This document shows, one piece after another, positions 26,101 to 36,632 of a stretch of 64,000 bases of DNA. The stretch lies in the NCBI GenBank assembly GCA_014898415.1, contig RCTD01000021.1, forward strand, positions 62,001 through 126,000. Reading direction: 5' to 3'. Each line of letters starts with the position of its first letter. Positions within the stretch are counted from its first letter, which is position 1. Made by a program: the position numbers and the translations under genes. The stretch comes from Stromatinia cepivora (Eukaryota > Ascomycota > Leotiomycetes > Helotiales > Sclerotiniaceae). The notes below the pieces were generated by a model that was not told the DNA's origin, did no database searches, and saw only the letters and a list, made by a program, of their open reading frames with translations.

Positions 26101-27413
26101 TCAGACCGAGAGACTATTGCTAATATCCACAAATTGTCTCCATTGTCTGTAAGCCTCGCCACTCTTAACAGCCCATCTAGCTCTTCGTACACCTTCCTTC
26201 CATCTTCCTCCACCAGGTCCCCTCTCAGTAATGACTTTCCCATCATCTCCATGACCCATATTGCTAGTATCTGCATCACAAATTCCAGCGACGACAAACA
26301 AAGCTGCAGTGTTCATGAGGACAAATTCCAAAATTGGATCGTTATCTGGTAATTTGTTTTGGAGTAAGTTCATCAAGATTGCGGCATTTTCATGAGGTTC
26401 CTTTCCTGGGGAAACATCCTTTAGTTCATGTGATGGAAGTCCAAAGTCGGCAGCACAAATTGTGAAGCTTTGAATCTCGACATCGTTAGAAGATGAAGAT
26501 TCATCTGTAGAATGATCTACCAATCTCCAACAAAATGTCCGTCCTGCGCAACTGATTTCATCGAGGTCTTCTTCTCCACAAACAACCATGGCTTTTTTGG
26601 CACCGCTCATTTTCAGGGCATCTGCAAAAACAGGCCCGATATCTCGTCGAGCAACTCCCAAAAGTCGGGCTTCAATGCTGCCTTCGACTGGATTGGCAAG
26701 AGGACCCATGAGGTTGAAAATTGTTCTCCAACCGAGCTCCTTTCGGATAGGAGCAACATATTTCATACCAGGATGGAAGACTGGTGCGAAAAGAAAAGCA
26801 TAATTACTTTTTTGGTAGACTTTAGTGATAGTATCTGGTGTCACTGCCGACAAGTTTGGTGCCGTAGGTAACGTAGAGTTGAGGAGATCTGCTGATCCTG
26901 ATTTTGACGTAGAGGCTCTGTTTCCATGCTTACTCAAAAGTAAGAGGGATGAGGCCAGAATGGAGGATGTAGTGGAAATGTTGAAAGTATGATGTGAATC
27001 TCCTCCAGTTCCCACAATGTCGCACTAGAGTAGATCAGAAAATAATTCCGAAATAAATGCCTATGGTAACCCACCAAACCTCCTTTGTAATTTCCTTCTG
27101 GTTTCCCAACAGCCGCGACAACTTTGTCTAGGGCTTCTTTATCAACGGGCGACGCAGCTTCTCTCATAGCTTCTGCGCATTTTGCAAGAACATCTGCTTT
27201 TCGATCCCATCCCGTGAAATGCAAACACGTGAGTAATGCACCCGTTTGAACTGGAGATAATGAATCCGTAAAAATATGTGAGATTGCTAAAGCAATTTCC
27301 GATGCCGTAACATTATTGTCTCCAGGTGAAGGCCATAACCGTTTGAGTAGGGGTGTGATTGAGATATCCCGAGGAGAAGGTGCGTATGCATTGTGCTCCG
27401 TTGGAGCAGCCAT
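26101..27413 (-). CDS. TRP4: Anthranilate phosphoribosyltransferase
   Basis: Second step of tryptophan synthesis: anthranilate plus PRPP gives phosphoribosylanthranilate. Exons 27413..27075 and 27024..26101 (50-nt intron) give 420 residues. The N-terminal helical domain (LLKRLW...ALAISHIFTDSLSPVQTGALL) precedes the catalytic domain with the PRPP loop CDIVGTGGDSHHTFNIST (about residues 114-131). Then come KHGNRAS, a shortened equivalent of the bacterial KxGNR motif, and IFNLMGPLANP. The C-terminal end is AVKSGEAYRQWRQFVDIS. Longer than bacterial TrpD because of inserts such as the acidic Ser-rich DHSTDESSSSNDVEI segment. It is divergent from the uL10m gene. Confidence 0.95.
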
Positions 27414-27746
27414 GATTATTTTTCGAAGAGTTCTCGAAACTCGGTTTGTTTGTCTAGAAGAGGTTATATTTTTGAAAACTTTTTCAATATTCTTTGTACC
27501 TCATGTAGTACTCGGGTTCTGGCTAAGGGACTTGGATTTTGAGTCACCTCAATGAACTTTAATTGTTAACCTTAAGTTTAGGGCATGAATACCAAAGGCG
27601 CTAATCCTCTTTAGAATTTCTCAAGCTCATCCATCGAAATTATATGCCCGCATATATTTGTTCAACAAGTCCATTTTACAGGTGAGTACAGTCAATTGCT
27701 ACAAGAATGCTGAAGGTGATCATATATACTAATTGACATTCGTAGC
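27414..27746. promoter_or_regulatory. Divergent TRP4/uL10m promoter region
   Basis: 332 bp between the TRP4 and mitochondrial ribosomal protein start codons. It may contain a leader intron of the plus-strand gene (GTGAGT near 27681, CGTAG just before the ATG). No ORF of note. Confidence 0.35.
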
Positions 27747-28784
27747 ATGCGTCCACGAATACATACGCCGTCAAAGGCGATAGCTTCCATCCTCCGATGT
27801 AAAAGGACTCCCCTCCGAAATCGACAATATGCCACCGCGGCAGCAGCATTCACACCAGCTGCCTCGCACGAGCAAATGACCAAAGCATCTCCACCCATAT
27901 CCCACTTTCCCTCAACTCAACCACCATCCTACAAACCTCCCGAGTTCCGCAAATCCCAACTCCTCAGAAAATATGCTTCACTACTTCGCTCTACACCCCT
28001 CATGCTCCTCTTCCAACACAACAACCTCAAAGCTATGGAATGGGTAGCCATACGTCGCGAACTTGCCATTGCCCTCCGTAAGGTCGACGCAGCCCGAGAG
28101 GCAGAAGGACAACCCCACCTTAATCTCGCAGATGGCATTAAGCTCGAAATCGTACAAACAGGAATCCTAGCTGCCGCACTTCGAATCGTCGAGTTCTATA
28201 AACCAGATGCCCAAGTTCCAAAGTTAGATCCTACGAATCCAGATACTCCTTCATCTGCGACTTTGCCGATTGTGAATGCAAAGGGTGATGGGTTAACACA
28301 TACACTTTCGAGCGCGGCTTATGAGGCAATTTCGGCTAAGAAGACTAAAAATGCTCATGATCTATCGCCGTTATTGGCGGGTCCGGTTGTACTTTTAACG
28401 TTCCCTGGTGTTTCGCCTCAGCATCTGAAGACGGCTTTGACGATATTATCACCCAGTGCTCCGTTATTCCCCGCTCCTAAGAAGAGGGTGAATCCTGGAT
28501 GGCATGATCCTACTGTTCAGAGTGGGTTACAGAAGTTATTGTTACTAGGAGCGAGAGTAGAAGGTAAAGTGTTTGATGTTGATGGCACGAAATGGGTTGG
28601 AAGTATCGAGGGAGGTCTGGATGGTTTACGAGGCCAATTGGTGGCCACGTTACAAGGCATTGGTGGTGGAATTACAAATATCTTGGAGGGTGCTGGAAAG
28701 AGTTTATACTTTACCATTGAGGGTAGAAGGACGATGTTAGATGATGAGGAAAAGGGTCCTTCCGAAGAACCTCCTAAGGAGTAA
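27747..28784 (+). CDS. Mitochondrial large ribosomal subunit protein uL10m (MRPL11-like)
   Basis: Intronless, 345 residues. The N-terminal 40 residues are Arg/Ser/Ala rich without acids until about residue 42 (MRPRIHTPSKAIASIL..., RNRQYATAAAAF), a typical mitochondrial presequence. The core RKSQLLRKYASLLRSTPLML, LFQHNNLKAMEWVAIRRELA and the following domain resemble fungal mitochondrial L10/MRPL11, which forms the stalk base of the 54S subunit. C-terminal GQLVATLQGIGGGI, then a charged tail. Its stop is 116 bp from the stop of the convergent PI-PLC gene. Confidence 0.82.
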   Translation: MRPRIHTPSKAIASILRCKRTPLRNRQYATAAAAFTPAASHEQMTKASPPISHFPSTQPPSYKPPEFRKSQLLRKYASLLRSTPLMLLFQHNNLKAMEWVAIRRELAIALRKVDAAREAEGQPHLNLADGIKLEIVQTGILAAALRIVEFYKPDAQVPKLDPTNPDTPSSATLPIVNAKGDGLTHTLSSAAYEAISAKKTKNAHDLSPLLAGPVVLLTFPGVSPQHLKTALTILSPSAPLFPAPKKRVNPGWHDPTVQSGLQKLLLLGARVEGKVFDVDGTKWVGSIEGGLDGLRGQLVATLQGIGGGITNILEGAGKSLYFTIEGRRTMLDDEEKGPSEEPPKE

Positions 28785-28900
28785 ATCAAACTCGAATAAT
28801 GAATAAGCATCTAACGGAATGTATTATATCTGTAAACTGAACCTTGTTCTATCCATTTGCATCATAAATCTTGAAATCATAACATCTTCTAGTCTATGCC

Positions 28901-30370
28901 CTATTCATGAAGGGGATCAGAAGGGAGCTCTTTCTCTCTAAGCTCCAACTTTGCATTCATTGCCAAGATACACCTCACCAAGTCCCAATCCCCACCTACT
29001 CCAACCCAATCACAGACCACAATCCCCGTACTCCCATCCCCTATACTTGCACCATCTGGATGTTCACACGAAGTTGATTCGTTATGCTTTCTACATAGAA
29101 AGTCAACGATCACGGGATTAACCTTTTCAGCAATCTTTTCCGGCCAACAATTCGCTCTCCAAAAGTTCGAAGCACTCAAGAAATTCATAAAGAAAGGTTG
29201 TTTTGCAGATTCCGTACTTGCAGCACCCATATCTTCAGGAAGTACAGCTACGGCTTTCGCGGCTCTCTCCAGCTGATCTGTGGAATATCCAATCTTCTTC
29301 TCGATATTTGTAGACACGGCAACCTCGTAGAAGTCCTGCACTCGGATTTCTCCACTGGTGCACACGCCATCTGCACAATTGTCTGGCCAGCTCTCTGCGT
29401 CGATATATAGACCTGTTCCGTTGTTTTCCCCTTTCAACGAGTCGTCTAGGCCGAACCGACGTATAACCACAATCTTCCCACGAACTTCGCCTAGAGCTGG
29501 AATGCGATTACCTGTAAACCAACGTGCAGAATCTTGAGTATAATGATGGTTGAGGATTTGACTGAGTTGTTGATCCGTAGATTTCCCTATGCCTTCCCTT
29601 TTCAATGACATAATAACTGTTTCTGTAGGGTTCGCTTCTAAAAATGCCTTTACATGGTTGACCAAATCTCGGAAGTATTTATTGCCCGTAAAAGAAACTG
29701 GAAAAGCACTATGGACCAGAATTAGACCCTCTGCAGCAGGGTTACTTGGATCTTGTGGTTGAACCCGTATATCGAGAAAACGAATTCCATTGTTGAGTTG
29801 GTCTTTTACACTGACAGCTTGACAGCGTACAGAAGGTAATGCGGCGTAGTAGGTTGGGGAATTATGTGTACCAGGTATACTGAGAGCTGCCAAGGGAGTC
29901 TCGTCTTTGAAGTTGGACATCCATGATGATAGTTTCGCTGAGGAGAAGATTGCAAGGAAAGAATATTTAGGTAGATATACACCTGTGAATTCGTAGGTTG
30001 GATTGTGCGAGAGAGGTGTGAGAACGGTTGACCGATGTAAAGGGGTTGGGGTATCAATTCGATATCGTTCGCCTTTTATCTCGAATGTTAGTCGTAGGAC
30101 TTGGTTTTCTTTAGTTTCTATATCTGTAACTTTGGACTCGAATGGAGCAATTGGAATAGAAACATCTTGATGACTAAAGCTTTCGGCTTTCTCTGCTAAT
30201 TGTGGTGAGGTTGGAGTGCTGGTAATGTTCATAAAACCAGTGAGATTTCTTGTTATCCTGGTGATATTTACCCCGCCTGCTTTCCCTTCTGCAGATTCGA
30301 ATCGTTCCAGTAGTTTTAACTCGAGTGGAGTTGTGGAGATATTCCGTATTGTTAGTTTCGGTAATGCCAT
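28901..30370 (-). CDS. PI-PLC X-domain protein (phosphatidylinositol phosphodiesterase-like)
   Basis: Intronless, 489 residues. After an N-terminal beta-rich region (about 1-145), the X domain begins with SIPGTHNSPTYYA (catalytic-type His169), followed by NNGIRFLDIRVQP, LILVHSAFPVS (second His) and ETVIMSLKREG. It lacks a Y domain, as in bacterial PI-PLC and eukaryotic PLCXD proteins. No signal peptide or TM segment is obvious, so it may be cytosolic. A Cys-containing insert (DNCADGVCTS) and a C-terminal C-x-H region follow. The enzyme class is confident; the natural substrate, and whether activity is metal-dependent, are not known. Confidence 0.88.
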   Translation of the reverse strand: MALPKLTIRNISTTPLELKLLERFESAEGKAGGVNITRITRNLTGFMNITSTPTSPQLAEKAESFSHQDVSIPIAPFESKVTDIETKENQVLRLTFEIKGERYRIDTPTPLHRSTVLTPLSHNPTYEFTGVYLPKYSFLAIFSSAKLSSWMSNFKDETPLAALSIPGTHNSPTYYAALPSVRCQAVSVKDQLNNGIRFLDIRVQPQDPSNPAAEGLILVHSAFPVSFTGNKYFRDLVNHVKAFLEANPTETVIMSLKREGIGKSTDQQLSQILNHHYTQDSARWFTGNRIPALGEVRGKIVVIRRFGLDDSLKGENNGTGLYIDAESWPDNCADGVCTSGEIRVQDFYEVAVSTNIEKKIGYSTDQLERAAKAVAVLPEDMGAASTESAKQPFFMNFLSASNFWRANCWPEKIAEKVNPVIVDFLCRKHNESTSCEHPDGASIGDGSTGIVVCDWVGVGGDWDLVRCILAMNAKLELREKELPSDPLHE

Positions 30371-30811
30371 GGTTGTGCAGGTGTAAAAAGATGATCTAAT
30401 TGTGTAGATACTGTGTATGGTTATGGTTGTCCCATTCCATGTCTTACCTGGTAGAGATTCATATAAAGTGGCAGGCTTTTGGTCGCACCTGGTCGACCTC
30501 TGAGCAAGAAACTACCCGAAGGGTGTCATGTTCTTAGCAAAGTAGAATAAAGTTTGGATAATATTTGGCATTAGATATGAAAAAAGGGGTACCATTGTGA
30601 TAGCTTAGTGTCTAATTGTATTTTCAGCAAGAACGAGTCAAAGTTTGACAGCTTCTGAAGGTCCCTCTGAGAGATTAATAATTTGTCTATGAAAGATTAC
30701 GAATAGCTAACGGTAGATGATCGGATGTCTTTTAGTTGTGGCTTTAGATTGTGGTAGGGGTCATATGCTAAGATTACCCCTCTCTTGTTATCAAACAATC
30801 ATGAAGCGATA
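30371..30811. other. Intergenic upstream of PI-PLC gene and of tRNA-iMet
   Basis: No ORF. Holds the promoter of the PI-PLC gene (minus) and the 5' flank of the initiator tRNA gene (plus). Confidence 0.4.
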
Positions 30812-30818
30812 AGCAAGT

Positions 30819-30829
30819 TGGCGCAGTGG
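30819..30829 (+). promoter_or_regulatory. Pol III A box of tRNA-iMet
   Basis: TGGCGCAGTGG fits the TRGYNNARNGG consensus at every position. The partner B box (GATCGAAAC in the mature sequence) is split by the intron after GATCG. Confidence 0.85.
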
Positions 30830-30867
30830 AAGCGCGCCGGGCTCATAACCCGGAGGTCCCCAGATCG

Positions 30868-30925
30868 GTAAGAAATCACTGTCACCAGATTACAGTCATG
30901 ACATTTATACTAACATTATATCCAG
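30868..30925 (+). other. Putative spliceosomal-type intron inside tRNA T-loop
   Basis: 58 nt, GTAAG donor, exact TACTAAC branch sequence at 30908-30914, CCAG acceptor. The size is typical of introns in the protein genes of this window (50-130 nt). Because the base before the intron and the last intron base are both G, the boundary can slide by one; the GT-AG parse is used. Confidence 0.8.
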
Positions 30926-30952
30926 AAACTGGGACTTGCTAAAGCAACAATA

Positions 30953-30959
30953 TTTTTTT
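30953..30959 (+). terminator. Pol III T-run terminator of tRNA-iMet
   Basis: Seven consecutive T residues 12 nt after the discriminator base. Confidence 0.8.
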
Positions 30960-33349
30960 AGCAATTTTTCCACCTCCCTGAGGCAAAAGAATTGTCGGGG
31001 AAAATTTTGCTGTGGTTTGTGATGACTAAGGGGTCTGCGACTATGGCCCGTGCATACCCCATCCAAGCTTCAACAAGTTAAACCTTGTTTCCTCTTTTCT
31101 CATCAAGCCCTTTCCTTTTACACTTCTGACAAATTCAGCTATGCACAAGTCACTGATCAGAAATAGCTAAAGTCAGTCTATTTCAACTGTGGGTCACAGT
31201 GCCCGCCGCTTGCTGCCATGTGGGTCTGCTTGTTATTGTACTGGATTTTGCTCGAGTGAGCTTACAACAACCAAATCAATTTGAACTTCTTACTGTTTGG
31301 AAACGATATATCATCATTCTGTCTGGTCTCGAAAACAGTCCAGCAGAGTTCGGAGTGTATCTTCATTGGGATGTAGTTTATTCCCTCTGTGTGAAAAAAA
31401 AACCTCCAAGTTTACATGAGTACTAATCTACCTGGTAAAATATCTTCCTTTCTGGAGCTTCAAAAGTTGGGCAGTTGAATCCCTCCCTACCTGATAGAAT
31501 AATTCAATCGCCATCAGCCTGTGTAGGCTCAGGCGCAAACCCCTTCTTACCATAGAATGGACACGAAAGAATCCGCCAAAAAAAGGATCTGAAAGTTAAA
31601 AAGATAAAAGATCCAGACAGCAAGTCCCAGCTTGATATCATAGTCCCCTCCTTTATCTGCACGGGAAATAGAGATTAGTAGGTAAACTGTTATGGTAGCG
31701 CATATAGGTTATACTTTCAGCCGGCGGCAGCCACGATGAATCCGGGACCTGTCCAAAGTTGGAGCATTACGCTGAGATTTTTACATGGCTCGTCCGCGTT
31801 GTATTTATAGGGTTGTGGCCTGCGGCCATGGTATAAGTAATTCGCTCTAGGCTCGGACAGCAGCAGGGGAGTCAATCAAGCTTGGGCCAAGAATTATAAT
31901 ACCAGAATAACAAGTAGCAGATATTGTTTGAGAACTGGTTTCACCTTGGACCAAAAAGATTCAAATGATATGGTTCCTATCTATGGAGCCGGGGAGTACC
32001 ATTGAGTGATTGCTATCTCCAAATATGTATCTACGGTATTTTATTTCTTTATGATTGGGAGGCTATCCTCATCGCCTGCTTTGAATAGTCCATGCCCTTC
32101 CATACAATTATGTAGTATCGCCTGACCTTTGAATGCAATCAATCCATGTAACCTCCATCTCGTCCTCAACTTCAACATTCTCAAGTACACTTACCCTGTC
32201 TGTTACAAATACTACTAGAAAAATACAACGTGGCACATTTCAACGAGTATATGGGGTGCGGCTTGGAGGGGAACAATCCTATAGCTCGATTTTTGAGGGC
32301 TTTCATATTGAAGTCTCACAAAATAGTTCAAGACGTGCAACAGAAAAATATCTCATGAAAATTGACTTGGGATAATATTAAGTGTTCATATTTTAAATGG
32401 ACATTTAAAGGAACCCGTTTTATGTATCGAGATTAGTCTGGTACAACTGTTGTATTATGATAGCTTCGTCCGCTTAAAGCTATATTCACAGCATAACACT
32501 TTCTATCGCGTAAATAGTGGCTATTCCTGTCCAAAGACCTTTCCACTTGACCAAGTGTCCTCATCAGTGTTTATGGAAGGAACTGGCCCGACTCAGAAGA
32601 AGTCCGGATCTACACTGATAACATAGGTGATTCATCTCGCTATAACAGGTGGAATACCACCGATCTTCAAACTCGGTTGATATAATTTGTCCTCTCGTCC
32701 AGCTTAAACTCAGACGGCACTTAAACGTTATCCTTATAACCTTATCGAACGCAGCCAAATAAGCCTGGTACTTACTCATGCACAGCATCGGACGCAGTGT
32801 CCTCGTACCCGCAGTGATTTGCAACGTTCAGTATTACCTGTTGGCCATTTTGAGGCCTCAGGACAATGTCATTCACTGGCATTAATCAAAGTCATGCATA
32901 TTGCCACGTTGAATATTGTAAAGCATCGCGTTGATTGACCATCTAAAAGAAACTCGGCATAGGTCAATAACTACGCGGGTCTCATTAGCATTAATTATCG
33001 CAAAGTAAACCGATGACTTTTGGTTTGGTATAGAATAACATCGCATCCTAACCGATGGTGATGGTACGAATATCAGCGCCATGGGTGTCGTCCGGGATCG
33101 ATAGATGTGCAGCAAGGTAAGAGATGCATCAAATGACGGTGCCGCATGGATATGAAAGTTAATAGTATGTTCGGAGTCTCAAAATCTCGAGAAAGAAAAG
33201 GGCTAGGCTGCTTGTATCGAGTGTTAGCAAGATACGGGAACCGAGCGTATCAGGGTCGACCGACTAAAGGGGTCTGATGATAGTCATATTGATATTGTCA
33301 TGACTAGACCAGGCTGCCAAAGTAAAGGGCTCACGCTCTATGAAACGCA
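30960..33349. other. Gene-free interval of 2.4 kb
   Basis: No convincing gene. Scattered ORFs of 60-90 codons lack family resemblance. Composition is mixed; it may hold decayed sequence bordering the relic-rich 33-39 kb zone. Confidence 0.4.
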
Positions 33350-33390
33350 CTAAATATGCCCAGACATAACCTCATCCCCATCCTCATCCT

Positions 33391-33740
33391 CACCTTCACC
33401 TTCACCTTCACCTTCACCTTCACTCACCTTCACCTTCACCTTCACCTTCACCTTCACCTTCACCTTCACCTTCACCTTCACCTTCACCTTCACCTTCACC
33501 TTCACCTTCACCTTCACCTTCACCTTCACCTTCACCTTCACCTTCACCTTCACCTTCACCTTCACCTTCACCTTCACCTTCACCTTCACCTTCACCTTCA
33601 CCTTCACCTTCACCTTCACCTTCACCTTCACCTTCACCTTCACCTTCACCTTCACCTTCACCTTCACCTTCACCTTCACCTTCACCTTCACCTTCACCTT
33701 CACCTTCACCTTCACCTTCACCTTCACCTTCACCTTCACC
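33391..33740. repeat. Hexanucleotide array (TTCACC)n, about 58 units
   Basis: 350 bp of TTCACC units (GGTGAA on the minus strand) with one interruption at about 33421-33426, where a unit is truncated by two bases. The roughly 52 units after it are perfect. Two of three minus-strand frames are open (Gly-Glu and Val-Lys), as are all three plus-strand frames (Phe-Thr, Ser-Pro, His-Leu). The unit is not the TTAGGG telomere repeat. Confidence 0.97.
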
Positions 33741-33776
33741 GTGACCCTCACCCTCATCCGTGTCGGACTCAGATCT

Positions 33777-35000
33777 CTATTCATAGCAATCGTCACAACC
33801 GTCATAGTGACCAGGGTGCTCCTCTGAGATATCATACTCGGGGTCAGAATCATCCAACAGATCCCGATATGCCTTCAGACTCAGCACCTTCCATTGCGAT
33901 TCGCTCTTGATGTTGGAATCAGACAAATGCTCACTTCTCCAGCGCGAAGTCTCGTCTTGCTCCGCGTATTCCGGATCCATTAAAGCGTAGCGTTTTACAT
34001 CCTTGATAGATTCAACTGATCGCTCCGGTCCTTTGAGGTACTGTGGTACCAAATCAGTAAAGTTTCTGATCACATCAAGAGCTGGCAAGCATCTATTAGA
34101 ATAAACCTTTATGACTTCTTCTCTTGTGGTCGAAGTAACATCAACCCAATGTAGGCCTTCAAGATTTAGTAGATCGTGCAACGACGCCACTACATGTGGG
34201 GCCTTCCAATCCTTTCTTGGAGAGAAGTCAAGGATACCACTGGCTTCGCGCTACGTAGCACGGTCTCTAGCGTTGGTATTGGAACTAAAGTCGTTTCGCT
34301 CGTGTCTTTCCAGTAGCATCTTCTGTGCATTTGCGATCGACCTCGTTATCATTGAGGCATTCCTGGCCAGTTCCTGAGTACGTAGTGCCGGATGTATGAC
34401 AGACATCACTAGATCGTGACCTTTGAAAGCTTTTGCCTTTTTCTCCGCTCTCGCCGCTGTTCTTTTTGTTAAAGCATTTTTGAACGCCATTTTAAGAGCT
34501 TTGTAGCCTGGCTCAACGTCATCTAGAGCTAGGTCCTGCGCTTTGATTATTTTATCCTGTCTTATGTATTAGAACGCAGCAACCAATGAAAGCCATGGGT
34601 TACGAAAATGGGACTGGCTTTGCGTACCAATTTCTTATGCTTACGGGCAACGAAGTCTTTGAGTAGACTGCGTTATACGTCGATAAGCTTGTCTTCATCT
34701 GCTGCGGCAAAGGCTTCCTTGATCTCAAGAGCTGGAGGCGTCCGATAACTATGCCTAGTTAGCATAAAACCATTGAGTTCGAGTGGTCATGAACAGATCA
34801 AGGGGCTAGATTCAATGAGAACTATAGAGCATACCTGGTAGAACTGCCGGCACTCCAGCCAGGAAGGTTAATATGTGACATGTCGTGATGCTTACTGCAG
34901 TGACACTCAGTGATTCTGTCTGCTCGTACCGGATACACTTGATCTTCTTACTATCGGTCTCAACAGGCTGTCCGCGGGTGGTTGATAAAGGATAATTCAA
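33777..35000 (-). pseudogene. Degenerate multi-exon gene of unknown family (in-frame stops)
   Basis: Coding-like exons on the minus strand. Possible exon 1 is near 35000-34870 (MNYPLSTTRGQPVETD...). Exon 2 is about 34748..34628 with in-frame TAA after DEDKLIDV, ending KHKKL at a GTACGC donor. A long exon runs from 34556 (tag/cag acceptor), reading through MAFKNALTKRTAARAEKKAK to TAG at 34251-34253. The same frame then continues for about 157 codons (REASGILDFSPRKDWKAPHV and onward) to a second TAG at 33777-33779. After that TAG the frame is again open through RSESDTDEGEG into the Gly-Glu frame of the hexanucleotide array. All three stops could come from CAR-to-TAR changes. No domain recognised. 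Exon junctions upstream are uncertain. Confidence 0.55.
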
Positions 35001-36632
35001 ACCGAATCGAATCGATCAATATCAGCAAATTGTAATAGTGCTTGCGAGACTCGAAAGTTTTGTAAAAAGTTTAGGAAAAAGTTTAGGAAGCTGAGATCGA
35101 GGGATCTCTTGAATGTCCTCTAGAAATCTGGAGGGAAGAGTGAATTTGCGGGGTAAGATTAGGAGGAGTAAACCAGTCATCCGCACTTGAATTCACTTCC
35201 TTGAAGCTTGCTAATCCAGATTATCGAGCTTATATGTTGACAATTGAGCGCCAGTGCATTTTCCCTCCGAATTTCAGCTTAAATTCGGAGAGTATTTATT
35301 TATCTAGTATGAACTTGGAATGGCAAACCTAAATCGGCAAAAAAGGAAAAGTGAGGCATAAGGAAAATCCATCGCTAACTTCTCTTCCATGTCTCGTTTA
35401 AAGTGAAAGGAGGGTGCTACACAACAATCCTATTCCTTCGTCCTAACTTTTCTTCAAAACTTTTTCCTGCACTTCCTATACTGTGAAAGATCAATCAGAA
35501 CTTCAGATTACATCTCAAACCAAAACCCTACAAGACGGATATTTCATACCATACTGGCACTTACCGGTGACAAGCACCAATAACTAACTCTCATCCCTCT
35601 ACTCAGCCTCTAGCGAACGCGTTCGCCGGTTATTGCTAAACCATCTTGTATAATAAAGCTCACGCTGCTGGATATTGTCAAGCCAGGATATCCCATAGCA
35701 CTTAAGGAGATTATGTTTGCCAATGATTTGTCCGATGAACAGAATATATGAAGTAAGGAAAACAGAAAGTTAAAAAAAATTATAAATATTGCAAGGACGT
35801 GTATGAACATTATATATAATCCGTGGTCTTACTCTTGCAGCAGGCTGATACGGGGATGTAAGGAATCATATAATTCGCGTCACTGCGGCCAGCGGGCGTA
35901 CATCGTTCGAAAACATGACTACGGCCGGAGGACGTCACATTTATCACTGATGATATGTTGGACATCCGATAGGTCATAACACATGATTGTTGCCATCAAA
36001 TTAAGATTTTGAATGAGAATGTGAAAAGGTTATCGGAGGAAATATGTGATGATTAAGGGTATATCGTTGTGGTCGCCACAATCTTTGCTCTACGATACCA
36101 TCCATCGACCACGATTGACGTGGTAAAGCGGTTGCATGTAGCAGCATTAGATACATGGGCGAGGCTCCCCCCCGCCTCTCCCCATGCCCCACTCCATGAG
36201 ACCCAGATCAGGATCAATTCGCTCTCCATAACCGCGTATCATGATAGAATATGAAAACAGCAATGAATATCCCGTTTAGACTTTTGAATATGAATAGCAA
36301 AGCATCGAGTGATGATGGGAATAAAGATCAGGGATAAGAATTGTTTTTGAGACTTTTAGATATAAATAAGATACGCATCGGATGGTCTATGGAATGTGAA
36401 GATCAGTGGTATGTAGTATGTGCCAGCCCATGGACTGGAATTGATCAGTGATGTAAACGAATTCAAACGTGAAACCACAAATGCTATTTGGTGTGAGCAA
36501 GGAAAGAGTATGACTGCATCCAATATTAGTATTAGATAAGATCCAAGAAGGTCAGATTCTACTAACAGAAAGCCAGTGGTGGTGTCCAGACTCCTGAATC
36601 TTTGGAAAGTTATGATTAAATATCGACTGTAC
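35001..36632. other. Intergenic, 1.6 kb
   Basis: No protein gene supported. AT-rich spacer between the degenerate gene and the hypothetical gene at 36.6-37.5 kb. Confidence 0.35.

Larger units (their letters stand above)
30812..30941 (+). tRNA. Initiator tRNA-Met(CAU) interrupted in the T-loop by a 58-nt GT-AG intron
   Basis: Exon parts 30812-30867 and 30926-30941 form a perfect cloverleaf. Acceptor stem AGCAAGT/ACTTGCT (7 pairs), D arm GCGC-AGTGGAA-GCGC, anticodon arm CCGGG-CTCATAA-CCCGG, variable AGGTC, T stem CCCAG/CTGGG, discriminator A. Initiator hallmarks are present: A1-U72, three consecutive G-C pairs below the anticodon loop, and T-loop ATCGAAA with A54 and A60 in place of TTC. The insert sits after T-loop base 57, far from the canonical 37/38 intron site. 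It starts GTAAG, carries TACTAAC 11 nt before its end, and ends CCAG. A T7 run at 30953-30959 fits a Pol III terminator. Functional status depends on whether the insert is removed. Confidence 0.93.

Noticed and set aside
30868..30925. Insert in tRNA-iMet as a group I/II or archaeal-type intron
   Set aside because: Too short for a self-splicing intron and no clear bulge-helix-bulge at the borders; GT-AG ends with TACTAAC point to the spliceosome instead.
33350..33910. Long ORFs on both strands encoding Val-Lys, His-Leu or Phe-Thr dipeptide repeats
   Set aside because: They are products of the hexanucleotide array, open in several frames at once; no start context or flanking protein supports them as genes, apart from the Gly-Glu frame discussed in findings.
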